DNA of 64,000 bases from Blastomonas fulva. GTDB taxonomy: Bacteria; Pseudomonadota; Alphaproteobacteria; Sphingomonadales; Sphingomonadaceae. Below the pieces are notes generated by a model. That model was not told the origin of the DNA, did not search any database, and was given only the letters and a program-made list of their open reading frames with translations. The DNA lies in NCBI RefSeq assembly GCF_003431825.1, contig NZ_CP020083.1, positions 2,890,501 to 2,954,500 on the forward strand, given 5' to 3'. This document shows positions 19,174 to 29,764 of this stretch, piece by piece (within the stretch, counting starts at the first letter, position 1; each line of letters opens with the position of its first letter). Position numbers and translations under genes: made by a program.

Positions 19174-19210
19174 TCGCGCCAAAAAGCTTAAGATTGCCGC
19201 CGGTTCGCGC

Positions 19211-19867
19211 TCAGCGGATCGGCGAATCCGGGGCCAGCCGCATGTCGAGATAATTGTCGACCGAGTGCATCAGATCGTCGAGCTCATGCTCGAAGAAGTG
19301 GTTGGCGCGGCCGATCTCGTCGTGATGAATGGTGATGTGCTTCTGGGTGCGCAATTTGTCGACCAGCTTCTGCACCGCGCCGGGGGTGACCACCGTATCG
19401 GCGGCGCCCTGCACGATGATGCCAGAGGCGGGGCAGGGGGCGAGGAAGCTGAAGTCATACATGTTGGCGGGCGGCGCGACCGAGATGAAGCCGCGGATCT
19501 CCGGACGGCGCATCAGCAATTGCATGCCGATCAGCGCGCCGAAGCTGAAGCCTGCAACCCAGGTGGTCTGCGCCTCGGGATGGAAGCTCTGCACCCAGTC
19601 CAGCGCAGCAGCTGCATCGGACAGTTCGCCGATGCCGTTGTCGAATGTGCCCTGGCTGCGGCCGACACCGCGGAAGTTGAAGCGCAAAGTCGCAAAGCCG
19701 CGCCGAACGAAGGTCTTGTAGAGCGCCTGGGTGATCCGGTCGTTCATCGTGCCGCCGCCCTGCGGGTGCGGATGTAAAATCATCGCGACCGGGGCACGGG
19801 GGCGGGGAGCGGGGCTGAAGCGGCCCTCAAGGCGGCCTTCGGGACCGGGAAAGATGACAGCGGGCAT
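19211..19867 (-). CDS. Alpha/beta hydrolase (dienelactone hydrolase-like small serine hydrolase)
   Basis: A 218-residue alpha/beta hydrolase. It shows the N-terminal LHPHPQGGGTMND oxyanion region, FRGVGRSQGTFDNG, the nucleophile elbow GFSFG, and a late His in the DEIGRANHFFEHELDD segment. Many alphaproteobacteria carry this conserved family next to cysteine desulfurase genes, as here, but the substrate is unknown. It is transcribed away from the desulfurase operon. The protein lacks a signal peptide and is probably cytoplasmic. Confidence 0.82.
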   Translation of the reverse strand: MPAVIFPGPEGRLEGRFSPAPRPRAPVAMILHPHPQGGGTMNDRITQALYKTFVRRGFATLRFNFRGVGRSQGTFDNGIGELSDAAAALDWVQSFHPEAQTTWVAGFSFGALIGMQLLMRRPEIRGFISVAPPANMYDFSFLAPCPASGIIVQGAADTVVTPGAVQKLVDKLRTQKHITIHHDEIGRANHFFEHELDDLMHSVDNYLDMRLAPDSPIR

Positions 19868-20058
19868 ATTTTGTGGGACTTTCGGAGTTCTGCAGATGAC
19901 AGGCGGGGTGCCGCCTGATGTGGCTGGCGGCGCGCCAAGGAACAGGGGCTATACGCAATCGGGCCCCCAAAAAGCAACAAAATGCGTGGCAATGCGGCAG
20001 GGTGCGGCTAGATGAACGCGATGAACCGTCGCAACCCAAGCTCAGTCTGACCCGCATC

Positions 20059-21144
20059 ATGGCCGACCCGCGCATCTATCTTGATCATGCGGCAACCACG
20101 CCGGTGCTGGCTGAGGCGCGCGCCGCGATGGCGGCAGGGCTGGAAAGCTGGGCCAATCCGTCGTCACCGCATGCCGATGGACGCGCCGCCCGCGCTGCGC
20201 TGGAGGCCGCGCGCGCGCGCATCGCCGAGGCCCTGGGTTGGGATGGCGAGGTCATCCTGACCAGCGGCGCCAGCGAGGCCATCGCGCTCGCGATGCAGGC
20301 CAGCAAGACCGATGGCTGGATCGTCTCGGCGACCGAGCACGACGCCGTCCAGCGCATCGCCGATCGTGCGCCGGACACGCGCACGGTGCTGCGGTTGGCG
20401 GTCGATCTGGATGGGCGGCTGGTGCTGGCCAGCCTGCAACGCGCGCTGGATGCCGGCGCGAAACGGCCGCTGGTGATCGTGCAGTCGGTTAACAGCGAAA
20501 CCGGGGTGATGCAGGACGTCGAGGCGGTGACCGCCATGGCCCGCGAGGCCAGGGCACCGGTGCTGTGCGATTGCTCGCAAAGCGCTGGCAAGATACCGCT
20601 GCCCGAAGCCGACATGATCGTCATTTCCGCGCACAAGCTGGGCGGACCACCGGGGATTGGCGCGCTGCTGCTGCGTGATCCTGGCGTGCTCTACCCGTCA
20701 GGCGGGCAGGAAAAGGGCTATCGCAGCGGCACCGAAAACGTTCCAGCAGCGCTGGGCTTCGCAGCGGCGCTCTCGGTGTCGCGCAACTGGATCGACCGCG
20801 CGGCCGATCTGCGCCACCAGCTCGAAAGCGCCATCCGCGGTGCGGGCGGCGAGGTGGTTGCCGAGGGCGCGCAGCGGCTTCCCACGATCGGCAGCTATCG
20901 CATGCCCGGCGTGCAGGCGAATGCCCAACTGATCCAGTTCGATCTCGCCGGGGTTGCGGTCTCGGCAGGCAGTGCGTGTTCCTCGGGCACGCTCAAGACC
21001 AGTGCGGTGCTGACCGCGATGGGCTGGGACGAAAAGGCAGCAGGCGAGGTGGTGCGGGTGAGCTTTGGCCCTTCGACCACCCGCGCACACGTCTATCGCT
21101 TCATCGAACTGTGGCGCGCGATGGCGGAGCGGGTGCGATCGTGA
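20059..21144 (+). CDS. Cysteine desulfurase-like class V aminotransferase (first copy)
   Basis: A 361-residue PLP enzyme. It has the IYLDHAATTP start, the aldimine lysine in SAHKLGGPPGIGAL, the catalytic cysteine loop SAGSACSSGTLKTS, and a typical RVSFGPSTT substrate arginine. The protein would transfer sulfur from cysteine to an acceptor for Fe-S cluster or thiolation pathways. The ATG at 20059 is chosen because the conserved core begins seven residues later. Its stop overlaps the start of the second desulfurase as TGATG. Confidence 0.88.
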   Translation: MADPRIYLDHAATTPVLAEARAAMAAGLESWANPSSPHADGRAARAALEAARARIAEALGWDGEVILTSGASEAIALAMQASKTDGWIVSATEHDAVQRIADRAPDTRTVLRLAVDLDGRLVLASLQRALDAGAKRPLVIVQSVNSETGVMQDVEAVTAMAREARAPVLCDCSQSAGKIPLPEADMIVISAHKLGGPPGIGALLLRDPGVLYPSGGQEKGYRSGTENVPAALGFAAALSVSRNWIDRAADLRHQLESAIRGAGGEVVAEGAQRLPTIGSYRMPGVQANAQLIQFDLAGVAVSAGSACSSGTLKTSAVLTAMGWDEKAAGEVVRVSFGPSTTRAHVYRFIELWRAMAERVRS

Positions 21145-22298
21145 TGGCGGGCGCCGTGGCAGGAAACGCGCCGATCTATCTCGATTATCAGGCGACGACG
21201 CCGCTCGCGCCCGAAGCTCTCGCGGCGATGCAGCCCTGGCTGGGTGACCTCACCGGGCCCACCGGCTGGGCCAATCCGCACAGTTCGCATGCCGCCGGAC
21301 GCAAGGCCGCAGCCGCGGTCGAAGTGGCGCGCGGGCATATCGCCGCCTTGATGCCTTCAGGCGGACGCGTGGTGTTCACCGGCGGCGCGACCGAGGCGCT
21401 CAACATGGGCCTGCGCGGCGTGCTGGCGGGGCAGGCGCCGCGTCGCAAGATCGTCACCATCGCCACCGAGCACGCTGCGGTGATTGACACCTGCCTTTGG
21501 CTGGAGACGCAGGGCTTTCGTCTGCACATCCTCCCGGTGGGCACGGATGGGCTGGTCGATCTCGACCAGGCGCGTGCGGCCATCGATGGCGACACCGCGA
21601 TCGTAGCAACGATGCTGGTGAACAACGAGATCGGGGTGATTCAGCCGGTCGCGGCGCTGGCTGACCTCGCGCACGCAGCAGGCGCGCTGTTCCTGTGCGA
21701 TGCGGTGCAGGGCTATGGCCGCGTCGCGTTGCCGCAATCTGCGGACATGATCGCGATCAGCGGCCACAAGATCCACGGCCCCAAGGGCATCGGGGCGCTG
21801 TGGCTGCGCGACGGCGTCGCAATCGAGCCACTGATCCATGGCGGCGGGCAGGAGCAGGGGCTGCGTTCGGGCACGCTGTCGCCGGCACTGTGCGCCGGGT
21901 TCGGCGCCGCCGCCAAGGTCGCCGCGACCCGCCAGCAGGACGATGCAGAGCATCTCGCTGCCCTGCAGCAGGCGGCGTTGCGCCATTTTGCCGGCTGGCA
22001 GGTCAATGGTTCGCTCGACCAGCGTTATGCCGGCAATCTCAACCTGCGGCGCGACGGGCTGGATGTGTCGCGGTTGCTGTCCGACGTGCGCGGCGTAGCC
22101 TTTTCGGCAGGCTCGGCCTGTGCCAGCGGCTCGGGTCGACCCAGCCATGTGCTTACCGCATTGGGCCTGCCGACGGAAAAGGTCCGTTCGTCGATCCGGC
22201 TTGGCTTTGGACGCTATACCACGGTTGACGAAATCGAGCGCGCCGCGCATCTGATCAATTCTGCGACCACCAGCCAGCTTGGCAGCCATACAGGGTAA
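21144..22298 (+). CDS. Cysteine desulfurase-like class V aminotransferase (second copy)
   Basis: A 384-residue PLP enzyme with IYLDYQATTPLAPEA at the N terminus, the internal Lys in SGHKIHGPKGIGALWL, and the catalytic cysteine loop SAGSACASGSGRPSHVL, followed by SSIRLGFGRYTT. The sequence is closer to IscS/NifS than the first copy (HKIHGPKG), so this is the better candidate for the housekeeping desulfurase. It overlaps the first copy by three bases and is followed within 3 nt by a ferredoxin gene. Confidence 0.9.
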   Translation: MAGAVAGNAPIYLDYQATTPLAPEALAAMQPWLGDLTGPTGWANPHSSHAAGRKAAAAVEVARGHIAALMPSGGRVVFTGGATEALNMGLRGVLAGQAPRRKIVTIATEHAAVIDTCLWLETQGFRLHILPVGTDGLVDLDQARAAIDGDTAIVATMLVNNEIGVIQPVAALADLAHAAGALFLCDAVQGYGRVALPQSADMIAISGHKIHGPKGIGALWLRDGVAIEPLIHGGGQEQGLRSGTLSPALCAGFGAAAKVAATRQQDDAEHLAALQQAALRHFAGWQVNGSLDQRYAGNLNLRRDGLDVSRLLSDVRGVAFSAGSACASGSGRPSHVLTALGLPTEKVRSSIRLGFGRYTTVDEIERAAHLINSATTSQLGSHTG

Positions 22299-22301
22299 TC
22301 C

Positions 22302-22637
22302 ATGATCGAGGTGACGTTCATCAGCGCCGACGGCAAGAGCCGTCAGACGGTGCAGGCCCAGGATGGCGACCGGCTGCTCGATGTCGCGCAGGCGCATGGC
22401 CTGCCGCTGGAAGGCACCTGCGAAGGCCAGATGGCCTGTTCGACCTGCCATCTGATCATCGATGCCGCCGATTTCGCCAAGCTGCCCGAGCCGGTCGAGA
22501 TGGAAGAGGACATGCTGGATCTTGCTGTCGCCGTCACCCGCACCTCGCGGCTGTCGTGCCAGATTTTCCTGCGCGACGAGTGGCAGAGCCTGACCTGCCG
22601 CGTTCCGCCGGAAAGCTATGACATGCAGGGCATGTGA
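22302..22637 (+). CDS. Adrenodoxin-type 2Fe-2S ferredoxin
   Basis: A 111-residue ferredoxin with the C-x5-C-x2-C pattern in TCEGQMACSTCH and the fourth cysteine in SRLSCQIF, the spacing used by ISC-type and vertebrate-type ferredoxins. It donates electrons during Fe-S cluster assembly, in line with its place directly after two cysteine desulfurase genes. No iscU, iscA, hscA or hscB is visible here, so the rest of the machinery must be elsewhere. Confidence 0.92.
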   Translation: MIEVTFISADGKSRQTVQAQDGDRLLDVAQAHGLPLEGTCEGQMACSTCHLIIDAADFAKLPEPVEMEEDMLDLAVAVTRTSRLSCQIFLRDEWQSLTCRVPPESYDMQGM

Positions 22638-23515
22638 TGATCGGCCGTGCGCTTATCCTTGGGACTGCAGCGCTGCTGAGTGGCTGCGCCACCACTGCGC
22701 CGGAGCCTACAACTGATCCCGCGATCGCGCGCGAACTCGCCGCGATAGAGGCGCGCAGCGGCGGCAGGCTGGGTGTCGCGCTGGTGGGCCCGGACGGTCA
22801 TCAGCTCGCAGGGCACCGCGCCGACGAACGCTTTGCGATGTGCTCGACCTTCAAGCTGCCGCTCGCCGCGATGGTGCTGGAAAACGCGCACAAAGGCAGA
22901 TTGTCGATGGCGGACCCGCTGCCGGTGACCGACTCCGACATGGTGGTCTATTCCCCCTATGTCGAAGCGCAGCGTGCCAAAACCCCGCCCGAAGCGGTGA
23001 CTGTTGAAGGGGCTGCCTCGGCTGCCGTCTCGCTCAGCGACAACACCGCCGCCAACCTGCTTCTCGACCGGCTTGGTGGGCCGCAGAGCTTTACCGCATG
23101 GCTTCGCGGCAAGCGCGACAGCGTCACCCGGCTGGATCGGCGCGAGCCCGAGCTCAACGAAAACGCGCTCGGTGATCCGCGCGACACGACCACGCCCGCC
23201 GCGATGGCCGAAACCACCCGCTCGCTGGTGGTCGGCAACGCCATGCCGGTCGGCCAGCAGCGGCTGCTGTATCGCTGGATGGAGAACACATCGACCGGGC
23301 TCAAGCGCATTCGCGGCGGATTGCCCCAGGGCTGGAGCGCGGGCGACAAGACCGGCAGCTGCGGCAATGCGTTCAACGACGTTGCGGTCTTCACTGCCGA
23401 GACCGGCATGCGCTATACGCTCGCGGTCTATCTCGACCGGCCCGCGGTCAAAGGCGATGCTGCCAGCGCAATCATCGCCGATGCTACCCGTGCGGTGCTG
23501 CCTGCGCTGCGTTGA
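22637..23515 (+). CDS. Class A beta-lactamase, lipoprotein, with Cys69-Cys238 pair
   Basis: A 292-residue serine beta-lactamase. All class A motifs are present: STFK (Ser70/Lys73), SDN (130-132), the omega loop EPELNENALGDPRDTT with Glu166 and Asn170, and DKTGSCG (234-239). The residues just before Ser70 and just after the KTG triad are cysteines, equivalent to Cys69 and Cys238, the disulfide seen in KPC, SME, NmcA/IMI and GES enzymes. The N terminus has a lipobox (LLSGCATT), so the enzyme is likely membrane anchored. Its ATG overlaps the ferredoxin stop (TGATG); cotranscription with the desulfurase operon is likely. Confidence 0.9.
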   Translation: MIGRALILGTAALLSGCATTAPEPTTDPAIARELAAIEARSGGRLGVALVGPDGHQLAGHRADERFAMCSTFKLPLAAMVLENAHKGRLSMADPLPVTDSDMVVYSPYVEAQRAKTPPEAVTVEGAASAAVSLSDNTAANLLLDRLGGPQSFTAWLRGKRDSVTRLDRREPELNENALGDPRDTTTPAAMAETTRSLVVGNAMPVGQQRLLYRWMENTSTGLKRIRGGLPQGWSAGDKTGSCGNAFNDVAVFTAETGMRYTLAVYLDRPAVKGDAASAIIADATRAVLPALR

Positions 23516-23571
23516 ACGCGGACTGTTCAGCGGTTCTTGCTTTCCCCGCAACTTGTCGCCATATGCGGCCT

Positions 23572-23661
23572 GGGAGTCGGGCGGACGTAGCCGTCGCCAA
23601 TCTGGTCAGGTCCGGAAGGAAGCAGCCACAACGATTTTCGCCGCGGGTCGTCCGGCTCCTA
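23572..23661 (+). ncRNA. ffs: Signal recognition particle RNA (4.5S type)
   Basis: The universal SRP RNA apical motif GGTCAGGTCCGGAAGGAAGC is present at 23604-23623, flanked by complementary arms: GGAGTCGGGC near 23573 pairs with GTCCGGCTCC near 23650. The expected single-hairpin 4.5S RNA is about 90-100 nt. It lies about 100 nt upstream of dnaX, a common place for this gene. Exact ends are approximate. Confidence 0.88.
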
Positions 23662-23759
23662 CCATTCTCTCATCCTTAGCGCGCCAAGCGGCCTTGCGGT
23701 TTTTGAACAGCCGCGCGGATTCGTTTCCATCCCTGCGCAGCAGCGGCTAATCACGTGCC

Positions 23760-25601
23760 ATGCATGATTCCCCGCAGCCAGATACGGACAGCGACACCGA
23801 CGACGAAGCCCTGATGCCTGGCCTTGGGCTAGACATGCCGCCCGTTCCGGCGCCTGCTCCAGCGCCCGCCACTGGCCAGGCCTATCGCGTGCTGGCGCGC
23901 AAATACCGCCCCCAGACCTTTGCCGAATTGATCGGCCAGGACGCCATGGTCCAGACCCTGGGCAACGCCATCCGCCGCGAGCGGCTGGCGCATGCTTTCC
24001 TGATGACCGGGGTGCGCGGGGTGGGCAAGACCTCGACTGCGCGACTGATCGCCAAGGCGCTCAATTGCATCGGACCGGACGGGCAGGGCGGCCCGACGAT
24101 CGCGCCGTGCGGCGTGTGCGAACCGTGCGTCGCCATCGCCGAAGGCCGCCATATCGACATCATCGAGATGGATGCCGCGAGCCACACCGGCATCGACGAC
24201 GTCCGCGAGATCACCGAGGCGGTGCGTTATGCCGCCGTGTCGGCGCGCTACAAGATGTACATCATCGACGAAGCGCACATGCTGTCGAAACAGGCGTGGA
24301 ACGGCTTGCTCAAGACGCTGGAGGAGCCACCGCCGCACGTGAAGTTCCTGTTTGCGACCACCGAGGTCAACAAGGTGCCGATTACGGTGCTGTCACGCTG
24401 CCAGCGATTCGACCTCAAGCGCATTCCGTCCGAGCTGCTCGCCAGCCATTTCACCGAAATCTGCGTCAAGGAAGCCGTGGTCGCCGAGCCCGATGCGCTG
24501 GCGATGATCGCCGATGCCGCCGAGGGGTCGGTGCGCGATGGTCTCTCGATCCTCGACCAGGCGATCGCGCATGCCGATCTTGGCGGGCACAGCGATGATG
24601 CAGGTGCCGCGATGGTGCGCGCGGAGCAGGTGCGCTCGATGCTCGGCCTGTCGGATCGTGGGTCGATGCGGCGGCTGTTCGCGCATCTGATCGCGGGCGA
24701 TGCCGATGCGATGCTCGCCGATCTGGACGCGCAGCACGGGTTGGGCGTCGATCCTGTCGCGGTAATGCGCGGGTTGCTGGCTATGGTGCACGCGATCACG
24801 CTGCAGAAATCTGCCGGCAGGGTGCGCACCGTGCACGGCGAGGAAGACCGCGCGGCGCTTGCCGACTGGGCGGGCAAGCTTGGCCATGCGAGCCTGCACC
24901 GGCTGTGGCAACTGCTGCTCAAGGGGCACGACGAGATCGAGCAGGCGCCAGTGCCGCGCGAGGCATGCGAAATGGCATTGCTGCGCGCGCTCTATGCCGC
25001 GACGCTGCCCGATCCGGGCACGCTGGCGCGCAGGATGGTAGAGGCGCCGCAGGCCGATGCGCCGACGGCCCCTTCGCCCGAACCTTCGCAACCGCAGGCC
25101 GAGGCACCACCGGCTCCCGATGGGGCGCCGCCCTGGGACATGGCCGACTATGGCGAGCCGGTTGCTCGGCCCGAGCCCCAGCCGATCAGAACTCCCGGCG
25201 AAATCCGCACCATTGGTGACATCGTCGATCTGCTCGACAATGCCGGGCGCTTGCTGCTCGCGGGGCAGGTGCGGACCGATATGCGCCCGGTCGAGATCGG
25301 TTCCGACACGCTGACCTATCAGTCCGCGACAGGGCGTGACGACTATGTCCCGCTGCTGCGCGAGGCGTTGGCCGAGATCACCGGGCGGCGCTGGCAGGTC
25401 GAGCGCGGCGCTGACGATGCGCTACCCAGTCTCGCCGAGCAGGAAAAGCATAGCCAGGACGCGATGCGCGATGAAATTCTCAATCATCCGCTGGTAAAGG
25501 CGACACAATCCGCCTTTCCCGATGCGGAAATTGACTGGACTGCGGCGGAAATCTCCCCACATGAGGACGATAACCTGCCAACACGGAGTGCCAAGGCATG
25601 A
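23760..25601 (+). CDS. dnaX: DNA polymerase III subunits gamma/tau
   Basis: A 613-residue clamp-loader subunit. The AAA+ domain begins with YRVLARKYRPQTFAELIGQD, has Walker A in GVRGVGKTS, a four-cysteine zinc module (first Cys in NCIGPD, then CGVCEPC), the DEAH-like IIDEAHMLS Walker B, and SRCQRFDLKRI. A Pro/Ala-rich linker near residues 430-470 leads to the tau C-terminal region. The N terminus carries an acidic extension of about 35 residues. The stop overlaps the ybaB start as ATGA. Whether a gamma product arises by frameshift cannot be told. Confidence 0.95.
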   Translation: MHDSPQPDTDSDTDDEALMPGLGLDMPPVPAPAPAPATGQAYRVLARKYRPQTFAELIGQDAMVQTLGNAIRRERLAHAFLMTGVRGVGKTSTARLIAKALNCIGPDGQGGPTIAPCGVCEPCVAIAEGRHIDIIEMDAASHTGIDDVREITEAVRYAAVSARYKMYIIDEAHMLSKQAWNGLLKTLEEPPPHVKFLFATTEVNKVPITVLSRCQRFDLKRIPSELLASHFTEICVKEAVVAEPDALAMIADAAEGSVRDGLSILDQAIAHADLGGHSDDAGAAMVRAEQVRSMLGLSDRGSMRRLFAHLIAGDADAMLADLDAQHGLGVDPVAVMRGLLAMVHAITLQKSAGRVRTVHGEEDRAALADWAGKLGHASLHRLWQLLLKGHDEIEQAPVPREACEMALLRALYAATLPDPGTLARRMVEAPQADAPTAPSPEPSQPQAEAPPAPDGAPPWDMADYGEPVARPEPQPIRTPGEIRTIGDIVDLLDNAGRLLLAGQVRTDMRPVEIGSDTLTYQSATGRDDYVPLLREALAEITGRRWQVERGADDALPSLAEQEKHSQDAMRDEILNHPLVKATQSAFPDAEIDWTAAEISPHEDDNLPTRSAKA

Positions 25602-25933
25602 AAAGCATGGAAGAAATGATGGCTGCCGCGCAGGAAGCCGCGCAGACCGTCCAGCGTCAGATGAACGAGGCTCAGGCCAAGCTTGAATCTGTCGAGGTCG
25701 AAGGCGCTGCCGGTGGCGGGCTCGTCAAGGTTCGCGCCACCGCCAAGGGGCGCATCCTGGGCGTGTCGATCGACGACAGCCTGATCGTGCCTGCCGACAA
25801 GCAGATGCTCGAGGACCTCATCGCGGCCGCGTTCAACGACGCGCGCACCAAGGCCGATCGCGCGAGCGAGGAAGAGATGAGCAAGATGGCGCAGGGGCTG
25901 CCGCTGCCCGCGGGCTTCAAGCTGCCGTTCTGA
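25598..25933 (+). CDS. YbaB/EbfC-family nucleoid-associated protein
   Basis: A 111-residue protein with the family pattern of an N-terminal heptad-rich helix (MMAAAQEAAQTVQRQMN), the central beta sheet GGGLVKVRATAKGRILGVSI, and the C-terminal helix and tail MAQGLPLPAGFKLPF. These proteins bind DNA as dimers. In many bacteria ybaB lies between dnaX and recR; here dnaX-ybaB is followed by lon instead. The start overlaps the dnaX stop (ATGA), so translation is probably coupled. Confidence 0.92.
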   Translation: MKSMEEMMAAAQEAAQTVQRQMNEAQAKLESVEVEGAAGGGLVKVRATAKGRILGVSIDDSLIVPADKQMLEDLIAAAFNDARTKADRASEEEMSKMAQGLPLPAGFKLPF

Positions 25934-26055
25934 CGCCGTTAACCCGGGCAGGTGCAGGGTCGCTTGTCGCGGCCGCAACCTGTGACCATATAACGGGCTG
26001 ACTGCTGCCGATTGACCGGCGCACCCAGCCCAAGATGGATTGAACCGAATTGACC

Positions 26056-28452
<2,397 letters not shown>

Positions 28453-28462
28453 GCCTTACACC

Positions 28463-28499
28463 GGAGGCCGGGATGGTGCATTGCAGCATCCCGGCCTCC
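28463..28499 (+). terminator. Strong hairpin after lon, no T-run
   Basis: A perfect 13-base-pair stem (GGAGGCCGGGATG with its reverse complement) and an 11-base loop begin ten bases after the lon stop codon. It lacks the T-run of a classical intrinsic terminator, so it may work as a rho-assisted terminator or a 3' mRNA stabiliser. Termination is the likely role because a new promoter lies between it and the HU gene. Confidence 0.6.
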
Positions 28500-28565
28500 T
28501 GCGCTTCCAGCGGAAACATTACCGTAACATTGCGACAAAGTGCCCGGAAATGCGCGCTTTTCCCT

Positions 28566-28594
28566 TTGACACTTGGATTTAACTGGTTCTAACT
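28566..28594 (+). promoter_or_regulatory. Probable sigma-70-type promoter of the HU gene
   Basis: A perfect TTGACA -35 hexamer at 28566-28571 is followed at a 17-base spacing by a CTAACT element at 28589-28594 that partly matches the -10 consensus. The HU start is 60 bases downstream and has a strong AGGGGG ribosome-binding site. Confidence 0.55.
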
Positions 28595-28653
28595 CGGCAC
28601 CCTCAAAGCCGCGATTCAGCTATATTCAACAATAATCAGGGGGTTCCCACGGC

Positions 28654-28926
28654 ATGAACAAGAATGATCTCATTTCTGCAGTCGCTGATCAGAGCGGCCT
28701 CAGCAAGACCGACGCCAGCAAGGCGGTGGAAGCAGTGTTTGATTCGATCAGTGGTGCGCTTGCCAAGGGCAGCGAAGTCCGCCTGGTCGGCTTCGGCACG
28801 TTTTCCGTGAGCAAGCGCAAGGCATCGACCGGACGCAACCCGCGCACCGGCGAGAAGATGGAAATCAAGGCATCTACCCAGCCCAAGTTCAAGGCCGGCA
28901 AGGGCCTCAAGGATGCAGTCAACTGA
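28654..28926 (+). CDS. HU-family DNA-binding protein
   Basis: A 90-residue histone-like protein of the HU/IHF fold: NKNDLISAVADQSGLSKTDA helix, RLVGFGTFSVSKR, and the DNA-inserting arm ASTGRNPRTGEKMEIKAST, with FKAGKGLKDAVN at the end. HU proteins compact DNA as dimers. The length is canonical. Regulated, it seems, from its own promoter (TTGACA at 28566), and followed by two hairpins. Confidence 0.95.
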   Translation: MNKNDLISAVADQSGLSKTDASKAVEAVFDSISGALAKGSEVRLVGFGTFSVSKRKASTGRNPRTGEKMEIKASTQPKFKAGKGLKDAVN

Positions 28927-28932
28927 TCTGAC

Positions 28933-28953
28933 GGGTGCTGGCTGACAGCACCC
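28933..28953 (+). terminator. Small hairpin directly after the HU gene
   Basis: An eight-base-pair stem GGGTGCTG/CAGCACCC with a five-base loop lies six bases after the HU stop. There is no T-run, so it may be an mRNA 3' stabilising element; the stronger terminator follows about 70 bases later. Confidence 0.45.
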
Positions 28954-29024
28954 GCAACGAACGCAGACTTTGAGCGGGCAGGGGTCGCAAAGCCAATTAC
29001 CCCCCCGTTGAATACCGACAGCTG

Positions 29025-29056
29025 AAAAGGCGGCGCAACCCTGTGCCGCCTTTTTT
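29025..29056 (+). terminator. Bidirectional intrinsic terminator between HU and the convergent lipoprotein gene
   Basis: An AAAAGGCGGC stem arm pairs with GCCGCCTTTT across a ten-base loop, and the downstream arm runs into six T residues. The mirror-image A-run on the left makes it work for leftward transcripts as well, and two convergent genes flank it. Confidence 0.85.
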
Positions 29057-29109
29057 GCGTCAGCCATCGGTTGAGGAACGGCTAACGGTGACGCGGGGCG
29101 TGGGGCCGA

Positions 29110-29742
29110 TCAGCCCGCCTTGCGGATGGCCGCGGTCACCTCGTTGGCGCGCGCGGTAGCCTCGCGCTCGATCGCCTGCCAGTCGCGGATATAGGCCGCA
29201 GCAAAGCCATTGATGCCCTTGCGCTGATACTGTTCGACATGCGCCAGTTCGTGCGCCCAGATCCACACATTCTGCGTCAGCCGTTCGCTGGAGAACACCA
29301 CCTGGCGGTTGAGCGCGACCGCGCCCTCGTCCATGTACTGCTCGGTCAGGAAGGTGCCCAGATCGACCCGGCCCGTCCCGATTGTCCAGCGGACCGAGCC
29401 GATCAGTTTCCGGTCGAAATAGGGTGCCAGGGTTTCCGCCATCGGCGCAGGGATGCTGCGCGCACCCGCGCGCGAGGATTGCGCCTCGGCATGACGGATC
29501 GCCTGGGCGAGAACCGGGGCGGTCACGCGCGCTGACCGCTGCACCAGACGACCGGACTCGCGCTGTGCCTGCGCTGCCACCCGCCGGGACGACTGGACGG
29601 ATTGCTCGCCCAGCACTGCAAGCGCGCGGGCCACCCTGGGAGGCGGCGTCAGCATCTCTTCGCTCGGCCGTTCGATACAGCCACCCAGAGCCATCGCGCC
29701 CAGCCATGCCAGCGATCCCGCTGCGATCTTCAATCCATGCAT
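29110..29742 (-). CDS. Lipoprotein with DUF4157-like HExxH domain
   Basis: A 210-residue lipoprotein. The N terminus has a signal with lipobox (AMALGGC). The C-terminal half contains VWIWAHELAHVEQYQRKGIN, an HELAH zinc-metalloprotease-like motif in the context typical of DUF4157 (the domain often attached to extracellular contractile injection system effectors and bacterial secreted proteins). I cannot see a canonical third ligand, so catalytic activity is open. The ATG at 29742 is chosen over a TTG at 29778. It overlaps nothing but follows two related lipoprotein genes on the same strand within 23 nt. Confidence 0.72.
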   Translation of the reverse strand: MHGLKIAAGSLAWLGAMALGGCIERPSEEMLTPPPRVARALAVLGEQSVQSSRRVAAQAQRESGRLVQRSARVTAPVLAQAIRHAEAQSSRAGARSIPAPMAETLAPYFDRKLIGSVRWTIGTGRVDLGTFLTEQYMDEGAVALNRQVVFSSERLTQNVWIWAHELAHVEQYQRKGINGFAAAYIRDWQAIEREATARANEVTAAIRKAG

Positions 29743-29764
29743 GCGGGGACCGCTAGGCGATCCC

